Below are positions 41,642-50,386 of a stretch of DNA of 64,000 nt, piece after piece (the first letter of the stretch is position 1; the number at the start of each line of letters is the position of its first letter). Below the pieces are notes generated by a model, which worked only from the letters and a program-made list of their open reading frames with translations, ran no database searches and was not told the DNA's origin. Made by a program: the position numbers and the translations under genes. Origin of the DNA: Fibrobacter sp. UWB15 (lineage in GTDB: Bacteria > Fibrobacterota > Fibrobacteria > Fibrobacterales > Fibrobacteraceae); the NCBI RefSeq assembly GCF_900177705.1, contig NZ_FXBA01000001.1:558001-622000 (forward strand), written 5' to 3'.

Positions 41642-44511
41642 TTGCTCTACTCCTATTGCTTCCTTTTCTGATATGCTCTTGCTCCAATTCAGAGCAGGAA
41701 GTCGATATGGTTGAGCTCTCTCCGGTTTTAGAAGAAATTACTCCCGATTCATTATTCGTTGACACCTTGGATGCCGATACCTTGAAAGCGGGTTCCTTCG
41801 AAGATACGACGGCTCTCGTGGATTCCTTACCGGAGGATTCTACTCTTGCAGATACACTTCAAGAAGAAATCGAAAAAGTGGATACTCTTGAAGGAATGTG
41901 GAATGCCAAAGCTTCGGGCGCTGTCATTTCTTTGGGTACAGATGAAAAATCCCGCGCCATTGACCGCCCCATGATGCAGGTGAAACTGGAATACGATTTC
42001 TTTATTGGCCGGCATGAAGTCTCTTGCGCCGAATTCAATGCTTTGATGAAAACGGTTACGGGCATTTCGCTGGAATGTGAAGACGAAAACCTGCCGGCGA
42101 CGAACTTGACCTATTACGATGCAGTTCTTTATGCCAATGCACGCAGTAAGGCCGACAGTTTAGATACCGTCTATACCTATTCGTCTGCAAAATTTGACGA
42201 TGAAAAGCATTGTGTAAGCCTAGAGGGCTTTGCGTTTCATCCCGAGGTCAAGTCCTTTCGCTTGCCGACGGAGGCCGAATGGGTTTATGCGGCCCGTGAA
42301 AACTGGAATCTGCGCGAAGCATGGACGGCGGAGAATTCGGAATACAAATTGCATAATGTCTGTAGCAGGGCTATTCCCGCCACGGAAGTGTGCGATATGG
42401 CCGGTAATGCGATGGAATGGGTGAACGATTGGCTAGGCTCGTTCCAGAAAACGACGGTAAGCAATTATGTGGGCGCTCCCGACGGGGGCTTTCTGGGGCA
42501 ACGCGTTGTAAAGGGAGGTTGCTATCGGAATGCGGCTTCGTCGATAACGCTGTATGGCCGCGGCGATGTCTATACGGTAACTTCTTCTACTCGGGCAGAT
42601 TATGTTGGCTTTCGCTTGGCCTACGGGGCAATCCCTGATGCTGTATGGATGGGCGACGATGGCAAGGCGGCATCTAGCAGGATTATTCTCCTTGCGAATT
42701 CTTCGACAGTGGAAAGCCTAACGGGTACCTACAAGGTGAAACTCGCTTTCCGTAACGACATCACGGGAAACTTGGCCTATGTAGATTATTCCAGCGGTGT
42801 ACAGTCGGTGATTGAAATCGAAGACAGTATCGAAGTTTTTCATCCGGAGATTTCTCCCGACGGAGAACACGTTGCGTTTTGTACCGGTTTAGAGGGCCTT
42901 TCTGGAAAGTCTTCGCTCTATGTCCGCAACTTAGATGCAGAAGGTTCGAATCTGGTAAAGCTTGATGTAGAAAGTGCTGCCATTCCGCGTTGGAGAATTC
43001 TTGAAAACGGCGACACCGCCATTGTGTATGTGACGGATGCCGGCAACAATAAAGATGGCTCTGTATTCCGTTCCGCATCTACCTGGCAGGTGGTTTTTGC
43101 AAATGGCCAGTTTGGTGTTCCGCAGAAACTTTTTGACGGTGCATACCATGGGGGCGTCAGTACGGACGGCAATCTTGCAGTGACGGGAGCGCGACTTCTC
43201 CGGGTGAATGTCTCTGGCCAAGAGTCGGTGTGGTACAATGGGGAACAGGCCTGCAATGTTTCCTTGGCGAAAGATGGTAGCAAACGTACCTTGTTCCTGG
43301 ATTTTGCAAGTAAGTCTGGCCGCGACTTTGTAGGTAAACGATACGGCACTCACGAACGATTGCTTGTGGCCGATAGCACGGGAAAGTTGGTGCAGTCTGT
43401 AGGAGCTCCGAACGGGTTTACCTTTGACCATAGCGAATGGGCTGGAGACCTTAATTTGGCCGTGGCAACTCTTGCCGATGCCAACGGGGCTCATCGCATG
43501 ATTACTCTGATGAACCTGTCCGACAGCAGCTTTGTGGAACTTGCCGAGGGTGATGAACTCTGGCATCCGAGTCTGTGGGTGAAACCCAGAGAATCACCTG
43601 TGTATTCGGGTTTGGACTTGGATAGTGCTGGTGTTTATATGTATCCCGATGATGATATGGGTTCCATTTTGATGCGCTATAATATGGAACTTTTGTGGCG
43701 CTATCGTGATACGGCGAATGTTGCCATTTTAGGTTCTTCTCGTCCGTTACATTCGTTGTCGCCGAGTCATTTATCTCCGGAATTTTTTGCCATAAATCTT
43801 GCGCATATCCCAAATTCCATCTACTCATCTCGCGATTATCTAAAAAAATATCTCTTGGCTCATCTGAAAAAATTGAAGTATCTCGTTGTGTCGTTGGATA
43901 TTGATTTTTGGTGGAAGATTGCTGGCGAATATAGCGATAATTTCTTTGAGGTGACTTATAAAAAATACCCAGGATATGTATATGACGAAAATCATGGATA
44001 TTGGAGTGACGGTTACCCTGAAGGCTTGCTGCAATGCACGCATAATTCCATTTCTGTAGCGGATAGCAAGCCGTTCTTGCAAGATCGTGGACGTTATACG
44101 GAATCTTATTGCGTCGCGTGGGGGGATCCTCCAGAATTTTCAGTAGATTCAACTTATTTCGATGACAAGATTTATTTGATCAATGATTGTCTTTCTGCAT
44201 TAAAAGAAATAATAGAATTGGCTCAAGAACGAGGCATTTACGTTGTGGGGATGATTTTCCCTCAAAATCCGAGGTATAAGGAATCCGGAGCCTTTGGCCG
44301 TTACGGGATGCGTCGAAGCATGGCGATGTCTTTGATTGATCAGTTCCAAAAGTACGAAACGGAGTATCCGAACTTCAGGTTGCTTGATGAAAATAAAATG
44401 GGGAATCACGATTATACGGATGACGAAGCGTTAGATAACGATCACTTGTGCTACAAAGCTGTACCTAAAATTACCTCTCGCCTGGATTCGTTGTTGAAAA
44501 CTTTGGAATGA
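41635..44511 (+). CDS. TIGR02171-family lipoprotein, copy 4
   Basis: 958 residues, the longest copy. Lipobox LICS-C (C16). It differs by an extra ~55-residue acidic, Thr/Leu-rich stretch after the anchor (TLDADTLKAGSFEDTTAL...), which looks like a spacer lifting the domains off the membrane. FGE-like (FRLPTEAEWVYAARENW, AGNAMEWVNDWLG), propeller (FHPEISPDGEHVAFCTGLEG) and SGNH-like domains (VAILGSSRPLHS, VVGMIFPQNP, LDNDHLCYKA) follow. The C-terminal region is closest to copy 1 (shared RDYLxxY and DRGRY segments). ATG 41635 lies inside copy 3, and the stop overlaps the next membrane-protein gene (ATGA). Confidence 0.9.
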   Translation: MVIALLLLLPFLICSCSNSEQEVDMVELSPVLEEITPDSLFVDTLDADTLKAGSFEDTTALVDSLPEDSTLADTLQEEIEKVDTLEGMWNAKASGAVISLGTDEKSRAIDRPMMQVKLEYDFFIGRHEVSCAEFNALMKTVTGISLECEDENLPATNLTYYDAVLYANARSKADSLDTVYTYSSAKFDDEKHCVSLEGFAFHPEVKSFRLPTEAEWVYAARENWNLREAWTAENSEYKLHNVCSRAIPATEVCDMAGNAMEWVNDWLGSFQKTTVSNYVGAPDGGFLGQRVVKGGCYRNAASSITLYGRGDVYTVTSSTRADYVGFRLAYGAIPDAVWMGDDGKAASSRIILLANSSTVESLTGTYKVKLAFRNDITGNLAYVDYSSGVQSVIEIEDSIEVFHPEISPDGEHVAFCTGLEGLSGKSSLYVRNLDAEGSNLVKLDVESAAIPRWRILENGDTAIVYVTDAGNNKDGSVFRSASTWQVVFANGQFGVPQKLFDGAYHGGVSTDGNLAVTGARLLRVNVSGQESVWYNGEQACNVSLAKDGSKRTLFLDFASKSGRDFVGKRYGTHERLLVADSTGKLVQSVGAPNGFTFDHSEWAGDLNLAVATLADANGAHRMITLMNLSDSSFVELAEGDELWHPSLWVKPRESPVYSGLDLDSAGVYMYPDDDMGSILMRYNMELLWRYRDTANVAILGSSRPLHSLSPSHLSPEFFAINLAHIPNSIYSSRDYLKKYLLAHLKKLKYLVVSLDIDFWWKIAGEYSDNFFEVTYKKYPGYVYDENHGYWSDGYPEGLLQCTHNSISVADSKPFLQDRGRYTESYCVAWGDPPEFSVDSTYFDDKIYLINDCLSALKEIIELAQERGIYVVGMIFPQNPRYKESGAFGRYGMRRSMAMSLIDQFQKYETEYPNFRLLDENKMGNHDYTDDEALDNDHLCYKAVPKITSRLDSLLKTLE

Positions 44512-45947
44512 TAATAGCTGTCTTTGTTATACTCTTTGCGATATTCCCGCTGACCGATACCGACATCTGGTGGCATTTGGCTTGTGCTCGCGAATGGGTG
44601 ACTACGTGGACACCTGTCCGCACGCCCGTTGTGAACGTGCATGAATATTTTCAACTGGCGGTAGGCTTTGTCTACGGTTTGGGTGGCGCTCTTCTCTTGG
44701 TGGCTTTCAAGGCGGTATTGTGGGGCGTTGTTGTCGCTCTGTTTTCTAAACGTCATTCTGAACTTGGTTCAGAATCAGCATGTCATTCCGGCCTCCGAGC
44801 CGGAATCTGCATATTCCTCCTCTTTGTATTCCGCTATCATTTTGAAATGCGTCCGGTGCTGTTTTCGCTATTGTTCCTCGGGATTTATTGGAATGTCTTG
44901 CCGAGGTTGTTTGCGAACAGTCGCTTGACCCCGGTGAACACGCTTTTTGCGGTTCTTATTCTTGCCATACAGTGGACTTGGTGCAAAACGCAGGGCTTGT
45001 ACATTTTGGGCCCGCTGTTTGCGGTGCTTGTGTTGACTGCCAGAATTTGGAATTCGCGTAAGTCGGGTGATAAGTTTTCTCGGAAGGCGCTTGCGTTGCG
45101 GGGAGCTTTTGTTGTTGCATTGTTTGCGATGCCGTTCTTGCATCGCGAGGGCCTCGCGTTATTCCTGTACCCGTTTGGACTCTTGGACCGTTTGCTTGGA
45201 CTTTCGCCCTCGGCGGCAATCTTTGCAAGCGAAATCGCCGAGAACCGTTCTCCGTTCACGCTTTTGATGGCGGGGGAGAATACACTGGAATGCGTGCTGA
45301 TGATTTTGCTCTGCCTAGCAGGAATGGGACTTGCCATTTGGCGCTTGTATAAGAATCGCAGGCCGGATGTTTTGAATGTGACGGTTGTGGTGATGGCGAT
45401 TCTTGCCCTTGTTGCCGAACGTAATTTCGTATTGTTCCTGCCGGTACTTTTAGCGACATTGCCTAATTTCCCATTTCACACTCCACATTTCACATCCAGC
45501 CGCCTACTGTCTACTGTCTACTTCCTACTTCCTACTTTTTTTATCTTCGGTCTCTGGGCTCGTTCACTTTATGCTTACGACATCTCCATGGTCGCTTACC
45601 AGCGTGTGCCGGTTGATGCGACAGCCTGGATGCAAAATCATCCGCATAAGGGTAAGCTTTTTAACGATGATCGTGCCGGCGGTTACCTGGCTTTAATGAA
45701 CCCGGCAGATTCCATTTACATCGATGGCAGGTTTATCCTTAAGACGGCGGATTTCTTTGAACGGTATCTGAATTACGCCAAAGACCCCGCCCTGTTTATG
45801 CATGACGCCGATTCCTTAGGCATAGACCGCGCCCTATTCCCGCTGCAGTACTATGCCCGCTGGGATACACTTCTGCGTGCTTTGCAGCAAGATTCCCGCT
45901 GGCACCTGGCATATCGCGACGAATACTTCGCCGTATTCGATAAATAA
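44508..45947 (+). CDS. Polytopic membrane protein, glycosyltransferase-like
   Basis: 479 residues with about ten membrane helices. Near the N-terminus TDTDIWWHLACAREW matches the DxDxWWHL motif seen in membrane proteins related to GT-C/O-mannosyl transferases; the C-terminal ~100 residues are soluble (GKLFNDDRAGGYLAL). It probably uses a lipid-linked sugar, but no substrate can be read. Two repeat-encoded stretches are present: residues ~82-101 from palindromes 44751-44776 and 44781-44810, and ~322-344 from heptamers 45471-45538. Coupled to TIGR02171 copy 4 by ATGA overlap, so it belongs to that transcription unit. Confidence 0.75.
   Translation: MIIAVFVILFAIFPLTDTDIWWHLACAREWVTTWTPVRTPVVNVHEYFQLAVGFVYGLGGALLLVAFKAVLWGVVVALFSKRHSELGSESACHSGLRAGICIFLLFVFRYHFEMRPVLFSLLFLGIYWNVLPRLFANSRLTPVNTLFAVLILAIQWTWCKTQGLYILGPLFAVLVLTARIWNSRKSGDKFSRKALALRGAFVVALFAMPFLHREGLALFLYPFGLLDRLLGLSPSAAIFASEIAENRSPFTLLMAGENTLECVLMILLCLAGMGLAIWRLYKNRRPDVLNVTVVVMAILALVAERNFVLFLPVLLATLPNFPFHTPHFTSSRLLSTVYFLLPTFFIFGLWARSLYAYDISMVAYQRVPVDATAWMQNHPHKGKLFNDDRAGGYLALMNPADSIYIDGRFILKTADFFERYLNYAKDPALFMHDADSLGIDRALFPLQYYARWDTLLRALQQDSRWHLAYRDEYFAVFDK
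44751..44810 (+). repeat. Two dispersed palindromes inside a membrane-protein gene
   Basis: CGTCATTCTGAAC...GTTCAGAATC (44751-44776) and TGTCATTCCGGCC...GCCGGAATC (44781-44808). Both are of the (T/C)GTCAT-stem-GAATC type and are read in frame. Confidence 0.85.
45471..45538 (+). repeat. Two adjacent 7-bp repeat arrays inside a membrane-protein gene
   Basis: CCATTTC, ACACTCC, ACATTTC, ACATCCA (45471-45498), then CTACTGT x2, CTACTTC x2, CTACTTT (45504-45538). Both are in frame with the host gene and the second encodes a hydrophobic stretch. Confidence 0.85.
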
Positions 45948-45980
45948 AAAGGCCCGACCCATAAAAGGTCGGACCCCTTT
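45948..45980. terminator. Bidirectional terminator
   Basis: AAAGG..CCGACC / GGTCGG..CCTTT with a CATAAAA loop lies between convergent genes (membrane protein and GH5). Confidence 0.75.
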
Positions 45981-46001
45981 CTCTCTCTCGTTTGATTGGA
46001 T

Positions 46002-47435
46002 TTACTTAATCTGGAAGGCGCGAACCATGTTGGTTGCCTTACCATGGATTCGGGCGAAATACTTGCCGGCAGGGAGCTTGGCGAGCGAAAGCGTGCCACT
46101 CACGTTATCGATAGCCATAATCTTATTGCCCATCATGCTGTAAATTTCGACTGTCATGGGGGAGCCTGCAATGTGCAAGGCGTTGTCCGAATAACTCACG
46201 TTGAAGTTTACGCTAGCCTTTGCGAAAATCGGGACTTCGTTGCCGTTTTGACCGTAATTGTTTTCGTTGTTATTTCCTTGGTTGTTGTTTTCGTTTTGAT
46301 TCTGATTATTGTTGCCGTCGCCCTGGCTTTGATTGTTGTTGTTGACAGCGCACTTGGTGTAGCTGGCGGGGTTGGTAGAAAGGTAGCCCTTCACCAGGTT
46401 GCCAGAGGTCGTGTACTGGAGCGAAGTCTTGGTAGAGGAACCTTCAAATGCGGCGGTACCTTCGCTGATTTTGGATGCAGACCAGTTTGCCCAAGAAAGC
46501 TGATACTTGTTCACGTATTCCTGCCAGCTCTGGTTGCGGCCCTGGTCCGGATTTCCGGCACCGCTTGCATCAGCCGTGCCCCATTCCGAAATGAACACGG
46601 AGAGCCCTGCTTTGATCGCCTTTTCACCCTTGACGCCTTCGCTTTCGCCGCCCCAACTGTAATTGCCTGCCCAGTTGTGGCTGTTGGCGTAGTAGTGCAA
46701 GGTGTAAGCGGTATTTTTCTTGGGATCGTTCACTTCGTTGCCGATAGCGTCAGACGGATTCTGGTCCCAAGAGGGGTTGCCCACGAGCACCAGGTTGTCG
46801 GAATACTGGCGGATCACTTCGATGACTTGGTTCGCGTAGTTCTTGACTTCGTTCCAAGAAATCTGCTGCGGTTCGTTGTAGACTTCGAAAATCACGTTGT
46901 CGTACTTACCGTATGTCTCGGCCATTTCTTTAAAGAAATTCTTGGCCGCATCGGTCTGCTTGTGGGCTTCGTGGGAATGCCAGTCGATAATCACGTAAAT
47001 ATCGTTCTTGATTGCCGCTTCGACAACCGTCTTCATAAATTGTTTCTGGTTGTTGGGGTCGCTGGCGTAGCCCTTGAGCTGAATGCCGTTCCATTCGCCC
47101 TTCCAGTCTTCGTTGCCGGTAGCCATGGCGGCACGCACAATCTGAATTTTCATGTCGTTCACCATGGTGGCAATGCCCTCTTCGCTCCAGAATTCCAGAG
47201 CCTGGGGCATTAAGCTCCAGTAAAGACTCATGCCGCGCACCTGGACTTCGGCACCGTCTTTAACGCCTTCGCAACTGCCGTAAATGCGGCCCTGACCTTG
47301 TGAGTTCTTGCCGGTCATCAGCTGACCATACTGGCTGACAGGCCCGATGCGGGTGGGGGTAATGTCTTGGGCGGTGGCAAGCGTTGCGCACAGTGCCAAA
47401 GACGACAAAAATGCGGATATGGTTAAAGTTTTCAT
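46002..47435 (-). CDS. Secreted GH5 endoglucanase with C-terminal sorting domain
   Basis: 477 residues. Signal peptide ~1-22 (SLALCATLATA-QD). The GH5 barrel spans ~30-340. VIFEVYNEPQ holds the acid/base E188 and VFISEWGT the nucleophile E284; YVIIDWHSH and TLHYYA are standard GH5 motifs. It cuts internal beta-1,4 bonds in cellulose. An Asn/Gln/Gly-rich linker (~365-400) leads to a terminal domain (VEIYSMMGNKI...LPAGKYFARI...) of the type IX secretion type. SD AAGGGA precedes ATG 47435. Divergent from the GH8 gene across 207 bp. Confidence 0.93.
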   Translation of the reverse strand: MKTLTISAFLSSLALCATLATAQDITPTRIGPVSQYGQLMTGKNSQGQGRIYGSCEGVKDGAEVQVRGMSLYWSLMPQALEFWSEEGIATMVNDMKIQIVRAAMATGNEDWKGEWNGIQLKGYASDPNNQKQFMKTVVEAAIKNDIYVIIDWHSHEAHKQTDAAKNFFKEMAETYGKYDNVIFEVYNEPQQISWNEVKNYANQVIEVIRQYSDNLVLVGNPSWDQNPSDAIGNEVNDPKKNTAYTLHYYANSHNWAGNYSWGGESEGVKGEKAIKAGLSVFISEWGTADASGAGNPDQGRNQSWQEYVNKYQLSWANWSASKISEGTAAFEGSSTKTSLQYTTSGNLVKGYLSTNPASYTKCAVNNNNQSQGDGNNNQNQNENNNQGNNNENNYGQNGNEVPIFAKASVNFNVSYSDNALHIAGSPMTVEIYSMMGNKIMAIDNVSGTLSLAKLPAGKYFARIHGKATNMVRAFQIK

Positions 47436-47642
47436 AGAACATCCCTTTTTTTACGGAAAATAGGTTTTGGAATGCGAAAACGACAAAAAACGGAACCTTT
47501 TTCTGTTTACACCTGTATAATGGGCGAAAATCGCTTTTTTTACAGCTTTTTAGCGTGATTTTAAACACGAAACGCAAAAATAAAAGTTGTTTTTTTGCAA
47601 AAATCCATTATCTTTGAGGGTAGAGTAAAAAGGAGTATATAT

Positions 47643-49025
47643 ATGGGATGTAAAGTTTGGGCCGCGTCTTTGGCGTTGGCTTTTGGTCTTTCTCAAGCGA
47701 CGGTGAATTTCCCGTTTCCGCAGATGTCTGACTATGGTGGCAATGCGACTCTTCTGAGTGACAAGGCCGCCGCTTCGGAACAGCTGAAAAAGCAGTTCCT
47801 GTACTGGAAACAGGCCATGTACAACGAATCGGGCGATATCGCAGGCATACGTTCTGACCCCGGTTCCGATGCGTATTTTTCGGAAGGTGTCGGCTACGGC
47901 ATGCTTCTGATGGTCTACTTTAGCGACAACACGACGAGCTATCAGGCCGAATTCGACAAAATCTGGAATTTTTACAAGAAGTTCCAGAACGAAAACGGAC
48001 TTATGATCTGGAAAATCGGTAACCTTTCGGAATCTTGGGATGCGGGCAACGGAGCCGCTCTCGACGGCGATATCGATGCCGCTGCCGCCCTTGTGATGGC
48101 GTACTACCAGTTTGGCGACGAAAAGTATAAGGAAGATGCCAAGAAACTCATCCAGGCCATGAAAAAGTCCGAGTTCGAATCGAATGGCTTGCACTTGCCG
48201 GGCGACAAGTGGGGCGATGCCGGCTTTAACCGTAAGAATCCGGGTTATTTCGATCCGGCTTACATGCCCTTGTTTGCCGCAATCGATGAAGAAAATGCCG
48301 AATTCTGGAGTAAGACAGCCTACGATGCGAATATGAAGTTGTACGAATCGAGCTCTGACGAAGTCTCGACGGGCCTGGTGGATGACTGGACCGACAAAAA
48401 CGGCAAGAGCGAAGACGATTATTATAGCTACGATGCCTCGCGCGCTCCGTGGCGTAACGCGAAGGCCGTGTGCTGGCATGGCGACCAGCGTGCGCTCGCC
48501 ATCGACAAGAAGATGGCGGAGTTCGTTTCTACGGTTTCAGCATCGAATATGAAAGGCCCCGTGATTCGTTCTTCGGGCAGTCTCGGCAATGACCACAACA
48601 GTACATTCGTGACCTCTCTGATGACAGCACTCATCTCTGATGCGAAGTACCAGTCCAAGCTTGACGAATACTGGAAAGAAGCTGTGGCGCTCGGCGATGA
48701 AAACTACTTTAACCAGTCGCTCAAACTCTTGAACGGCCTCCTGGTTTCGGGCAACATGCCGAACCTCATGAACGCAAATTCCGGCATGACCGGCATCGCG
48801 AAGTCCAAAGTTGCAAACGCTCCGGCGGTTTCGCTGCAGGGCCGCACGCTCCAAGTCCGCACCGACGGTGCCGCCCGCGTTGACGTGTTCAATGTGGCGG
48901 GCCATGCGGTCAAGACGCAGGCGGGGAGTCAGGCAATGGACCTCCAGGGATTACCTGCTGGTGTCTATATGGTTCGCATTCAGGCTAAAAATGCGACTGT
49001 GATGCAAAAGATTCGCTTGCAATAA
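47643..49025 (+). CDS. Secreted GH8 endoglucanase with C-terminal sorting domain
   Basis: 460 residues from ATG 47643 (AGGAG 7 nt upstream); the longer frame start at 47595 has no site. Signal peptide ~1-19. GH8 hallmarks: SEGVGYGMLLMVYF with proton donor E81, LDGDIDAAAAL with D141/D143, and YSYDASRAPWRNAKAV. GH8 enzymes invert beta-1,4-glucans such as cellulose, lichenan or, in some clades, xylan. The C-terminal ~85 residues (VDVFNVAGHAVKTQ, LPAGVYMVRIQAKNATVMQKI) are a type IX-type sorting domain. TATCTTTG at 47609-47616 is a likely -10. Confidence 0.92.
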   Translation: MGCKVWAASLALAFGLSQATVNFPFPQMSDYGGNATLLSDKAAASEQLKKQFLYWKQAMYNESGDIAGIRSDPGSDAYFSEGVGYGMLLMVYFSDNTTSYQAEFDKIWNFYKKFQNENGLMIWKIGNLSESWDAGNGAALDGDIDAAAALVMAYYQFGDEKYKEDAKKLIQAMKKSEFESNGLHLPGDKWGDAGFNRKNPGYFDPAYMPLFAAIDEENAEFWSKTAYDANMKLYESSSDEVSTGLVDDWTDKNGKSEDDYYSYDASRAPWRNAKAVCWHGDQRALAIDKKMAEFVSTVSASNMKGPVIRSSGSLGNDHNSTFVTSLMTALISDAKYQSKLDEYWKEAVALGDENYFNQSLKLLNGLLVSGNMPNLMNANSGMTGIAKSKVANAPAVSLQGRTLQVRTDGAARVDVFNVAGHAVKTQAGSQAMDLQGLPAGVYMVRIQAKNATVMQKIRLQ

Positions 49026-49049
49026 AGCGTCTATTGTATGTTTTAGCGA

Positions 49050-49088
49050 AAAACGCAGGTGCCCGCTGGGTGCTTGCGTTTATTTTTT
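49050..49088 (+). terminator. GH8 terminator
   Basis: AAACGCA...TGCGTTT stem with GC-rich interior and following T-run, 25 nt after the GH8 stop. Confidence 0.75.
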
Positions 49089-49090
49089 CG

Positions 49091-49098
49091 TATCTTTA
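49091..49098 (+). promoter_or_regulatory. TATCTTTA box 4 nt before start
   Basis: TATCTTTA ends 4 nt before ATG 49103; AGG in the gap is too close to act as a ribosome site. Presumed leaderless -10 element. Confidence 0.5.
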
Positions 49099-49102
49099 AG
49101 GC

Positions 49103-50305
49103 ATGAATAAGTTTGTGAAGTTTTGTGCCTGTGCCGCTTTTGGCGTGACCTCGGTATTTGCCCAACAGGGCGCTCCGACGGGTGCCGCCGTTGATCCTAC
49201 TGCCGACGAACAAAAGGCTCTTTCTGCCCTCAAGGGTAAACTTGAAGGTGCAATCGTGTGGGCCACGAGTCGTGCGAATAGCCATCATGACATTTGGATT
49301 ATGAATGCCGACGGTACAAACGCCCGTGCCCTTACGCAGGGTGACAATGTAGACTGGTTCCCGCGCATTTCTCCGGATGGCTCGACGGTGCTCTTTAACC
49401 GCAGCAAGGGCGGCTGGGTGCCTGAAAACGATGCCAACTACCCGGAAAAGTGGGACCTGTGGATGGTCGACATTTCGGGCGAAAACGCACGCAAGGTGGT
49501 GGACAATGCGACGTGGGGCACTTGGAGACCCGACGGCAAGTCGATTGTATTTAGCCGCGCAGGCAAAGTGTTTACGATGGACCTTGCCAGCAAAAAAGAG
49601 ACTCTCGTGCTCGATGGCGAAAAGGCTTTCAACAAGTCCGGAGTGATTCTGCAGGAGCCGAACATGAGTCCCGACGGCAAGCACTTGGCCATTACGCTTC
49701 GCGGCTCCATGCGTGAAACGGGCGTGTGGGATCTGTCGAAGAACGCCTGGACCAAGTCCGGCGATGGTTGTCAGATTGACTGGAACTTTGATGGCTCCAA
49801 GCTTTACCGCGTGAACCCGACGGGTAACGGCGGTACCGCTGCCCCGAGCGAAATCCTCTGGTTCTCAGCCAAAGACGGCAAGCAGATTGAGAAGGTGGGC
49901 TTCTTCGGTATTCCGAAGAACGTGAAGTTGATGGACCTGCCTGGCCGCCGCAGTCACGAATATTTCCCGCGTCTTTCTCCCGATGGCAAGTGGCTTGTCT
50001 GGGGTGCAACCGACAAGGGCCATGACCACGACTTGTTCGACTACGAACTCTATATCTGGAAGATTGGCGAACCAGTGGAATCGGCAACCCGCATTACTTA
50101 TCACAGCGGTAACGACCGCTGGCCGGACATTTGGCTCGGCAAGGTTCCCGTGAAGGAATCTGCTGCGCCTGTTGCAAAGGCTGCCGCTGCGACCGCCGCA
50201 AGCATGCCCGCCGCTGTTGCCGGTGGTGTGAGCGAAGCCAAGATGGATGAACTTATTCAGGCCATTGACCGCTTGACGGACGCCGTAAAGAATTTGGCAA
50301 AATAA
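49103..50305 (+). CDS. Exported TolB/PD40 beta-propeller protein
   Basis: 400 residues. Signal peptide ~1-20 (FCACAAFGVTSVFA-QQ). Repeats of the PD40/WD40-like type: HDIWIMNADGTNARALTQ, PRISPDGSTVLFNR, WRPDGKSIVFSR, PNMSPDGKHLAI, PRLSPDGKWLVWG. It probably acts as a periplasmic binding propeller, like TolB, with an unknown partner. The C-terminus is Ala/Pro-rich, then a short amphipathic coiled coil (AKMDELIQAIDRLTDAVKNL) suited to oligomerising. It stands alone. The middle parts of the TIGR02171 proteins use the same repeat type. Confidence 0.75.
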   Translation: MNKFVKFCACAAFGVTSVFAQQGAPTGAAVDPTADEQKALSALKGKLEGAIVWATSRANSHHDIWIMNADGTNARALTQGDNVDWFPRISPDGSTVLFNRSKGGWVPENDANYPEKWDLWMVDISGENARKVVDNATWGTWRPDGKSIVFSRAGKVFTMDLASKKETLVLDGEKAFNKSGVILQEPNMSPDGKHLAITLRGSMRETGVWDLSKNAWTKSGDGCQIDWNFDGSKLYRVNPTGNGGTAAPSEILWFSAKDGKQIEKVGFFGIPKNVKLMDLPGRRSHEYFPRLSPDGKWLVWGATDKGHDHDLFDYELYIWKIGEPVESATRITYHSGNDRWPDIWLGKVPVKESAAPVAKAAAATAASMPAAVAGGVSEAKMDELIQAIDRLTDAVKNLAK

Positions 50306-50311
50306 TCTAGT

Positions 50312-50385
50312 CCTCGCAAAGTTCTTGCCTGCTCGCTATCCGGGAGTTACCGGAACCGCTCGCTTGTCAAGAACACTTTGCTCGG
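50312..50385. repeat. 74-bp imperfect inverted repeat between convergent genes
   Basis: Left arm CTCGCAAAG-TTCTTG...GCTCGC..CCGG, loop GAGTTA, right arm CCGG...GCTCGC...CAAGAA...CTTTGCTCG. It forms a long imperfect hairpin in the 81-bp gap and may act as a two-way terminator, though T-runs are lacking. Confidence 0.7.
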
Positions 50386-50386
50386 A

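Noticed and set aside
33424-44511. Active formylglycine-generating enzymes
   Set aside because: The catalytic Cys pair after GGSY is missing in all copies, so only the fold is claimed.
45996-47213. 405-codon frame opposite the GH5 gene
   Set aside because: The GH5 reading has signal peptide, both catalytic Glu residues and a sorting domain; the opposite frame is a Val-rich shadow.
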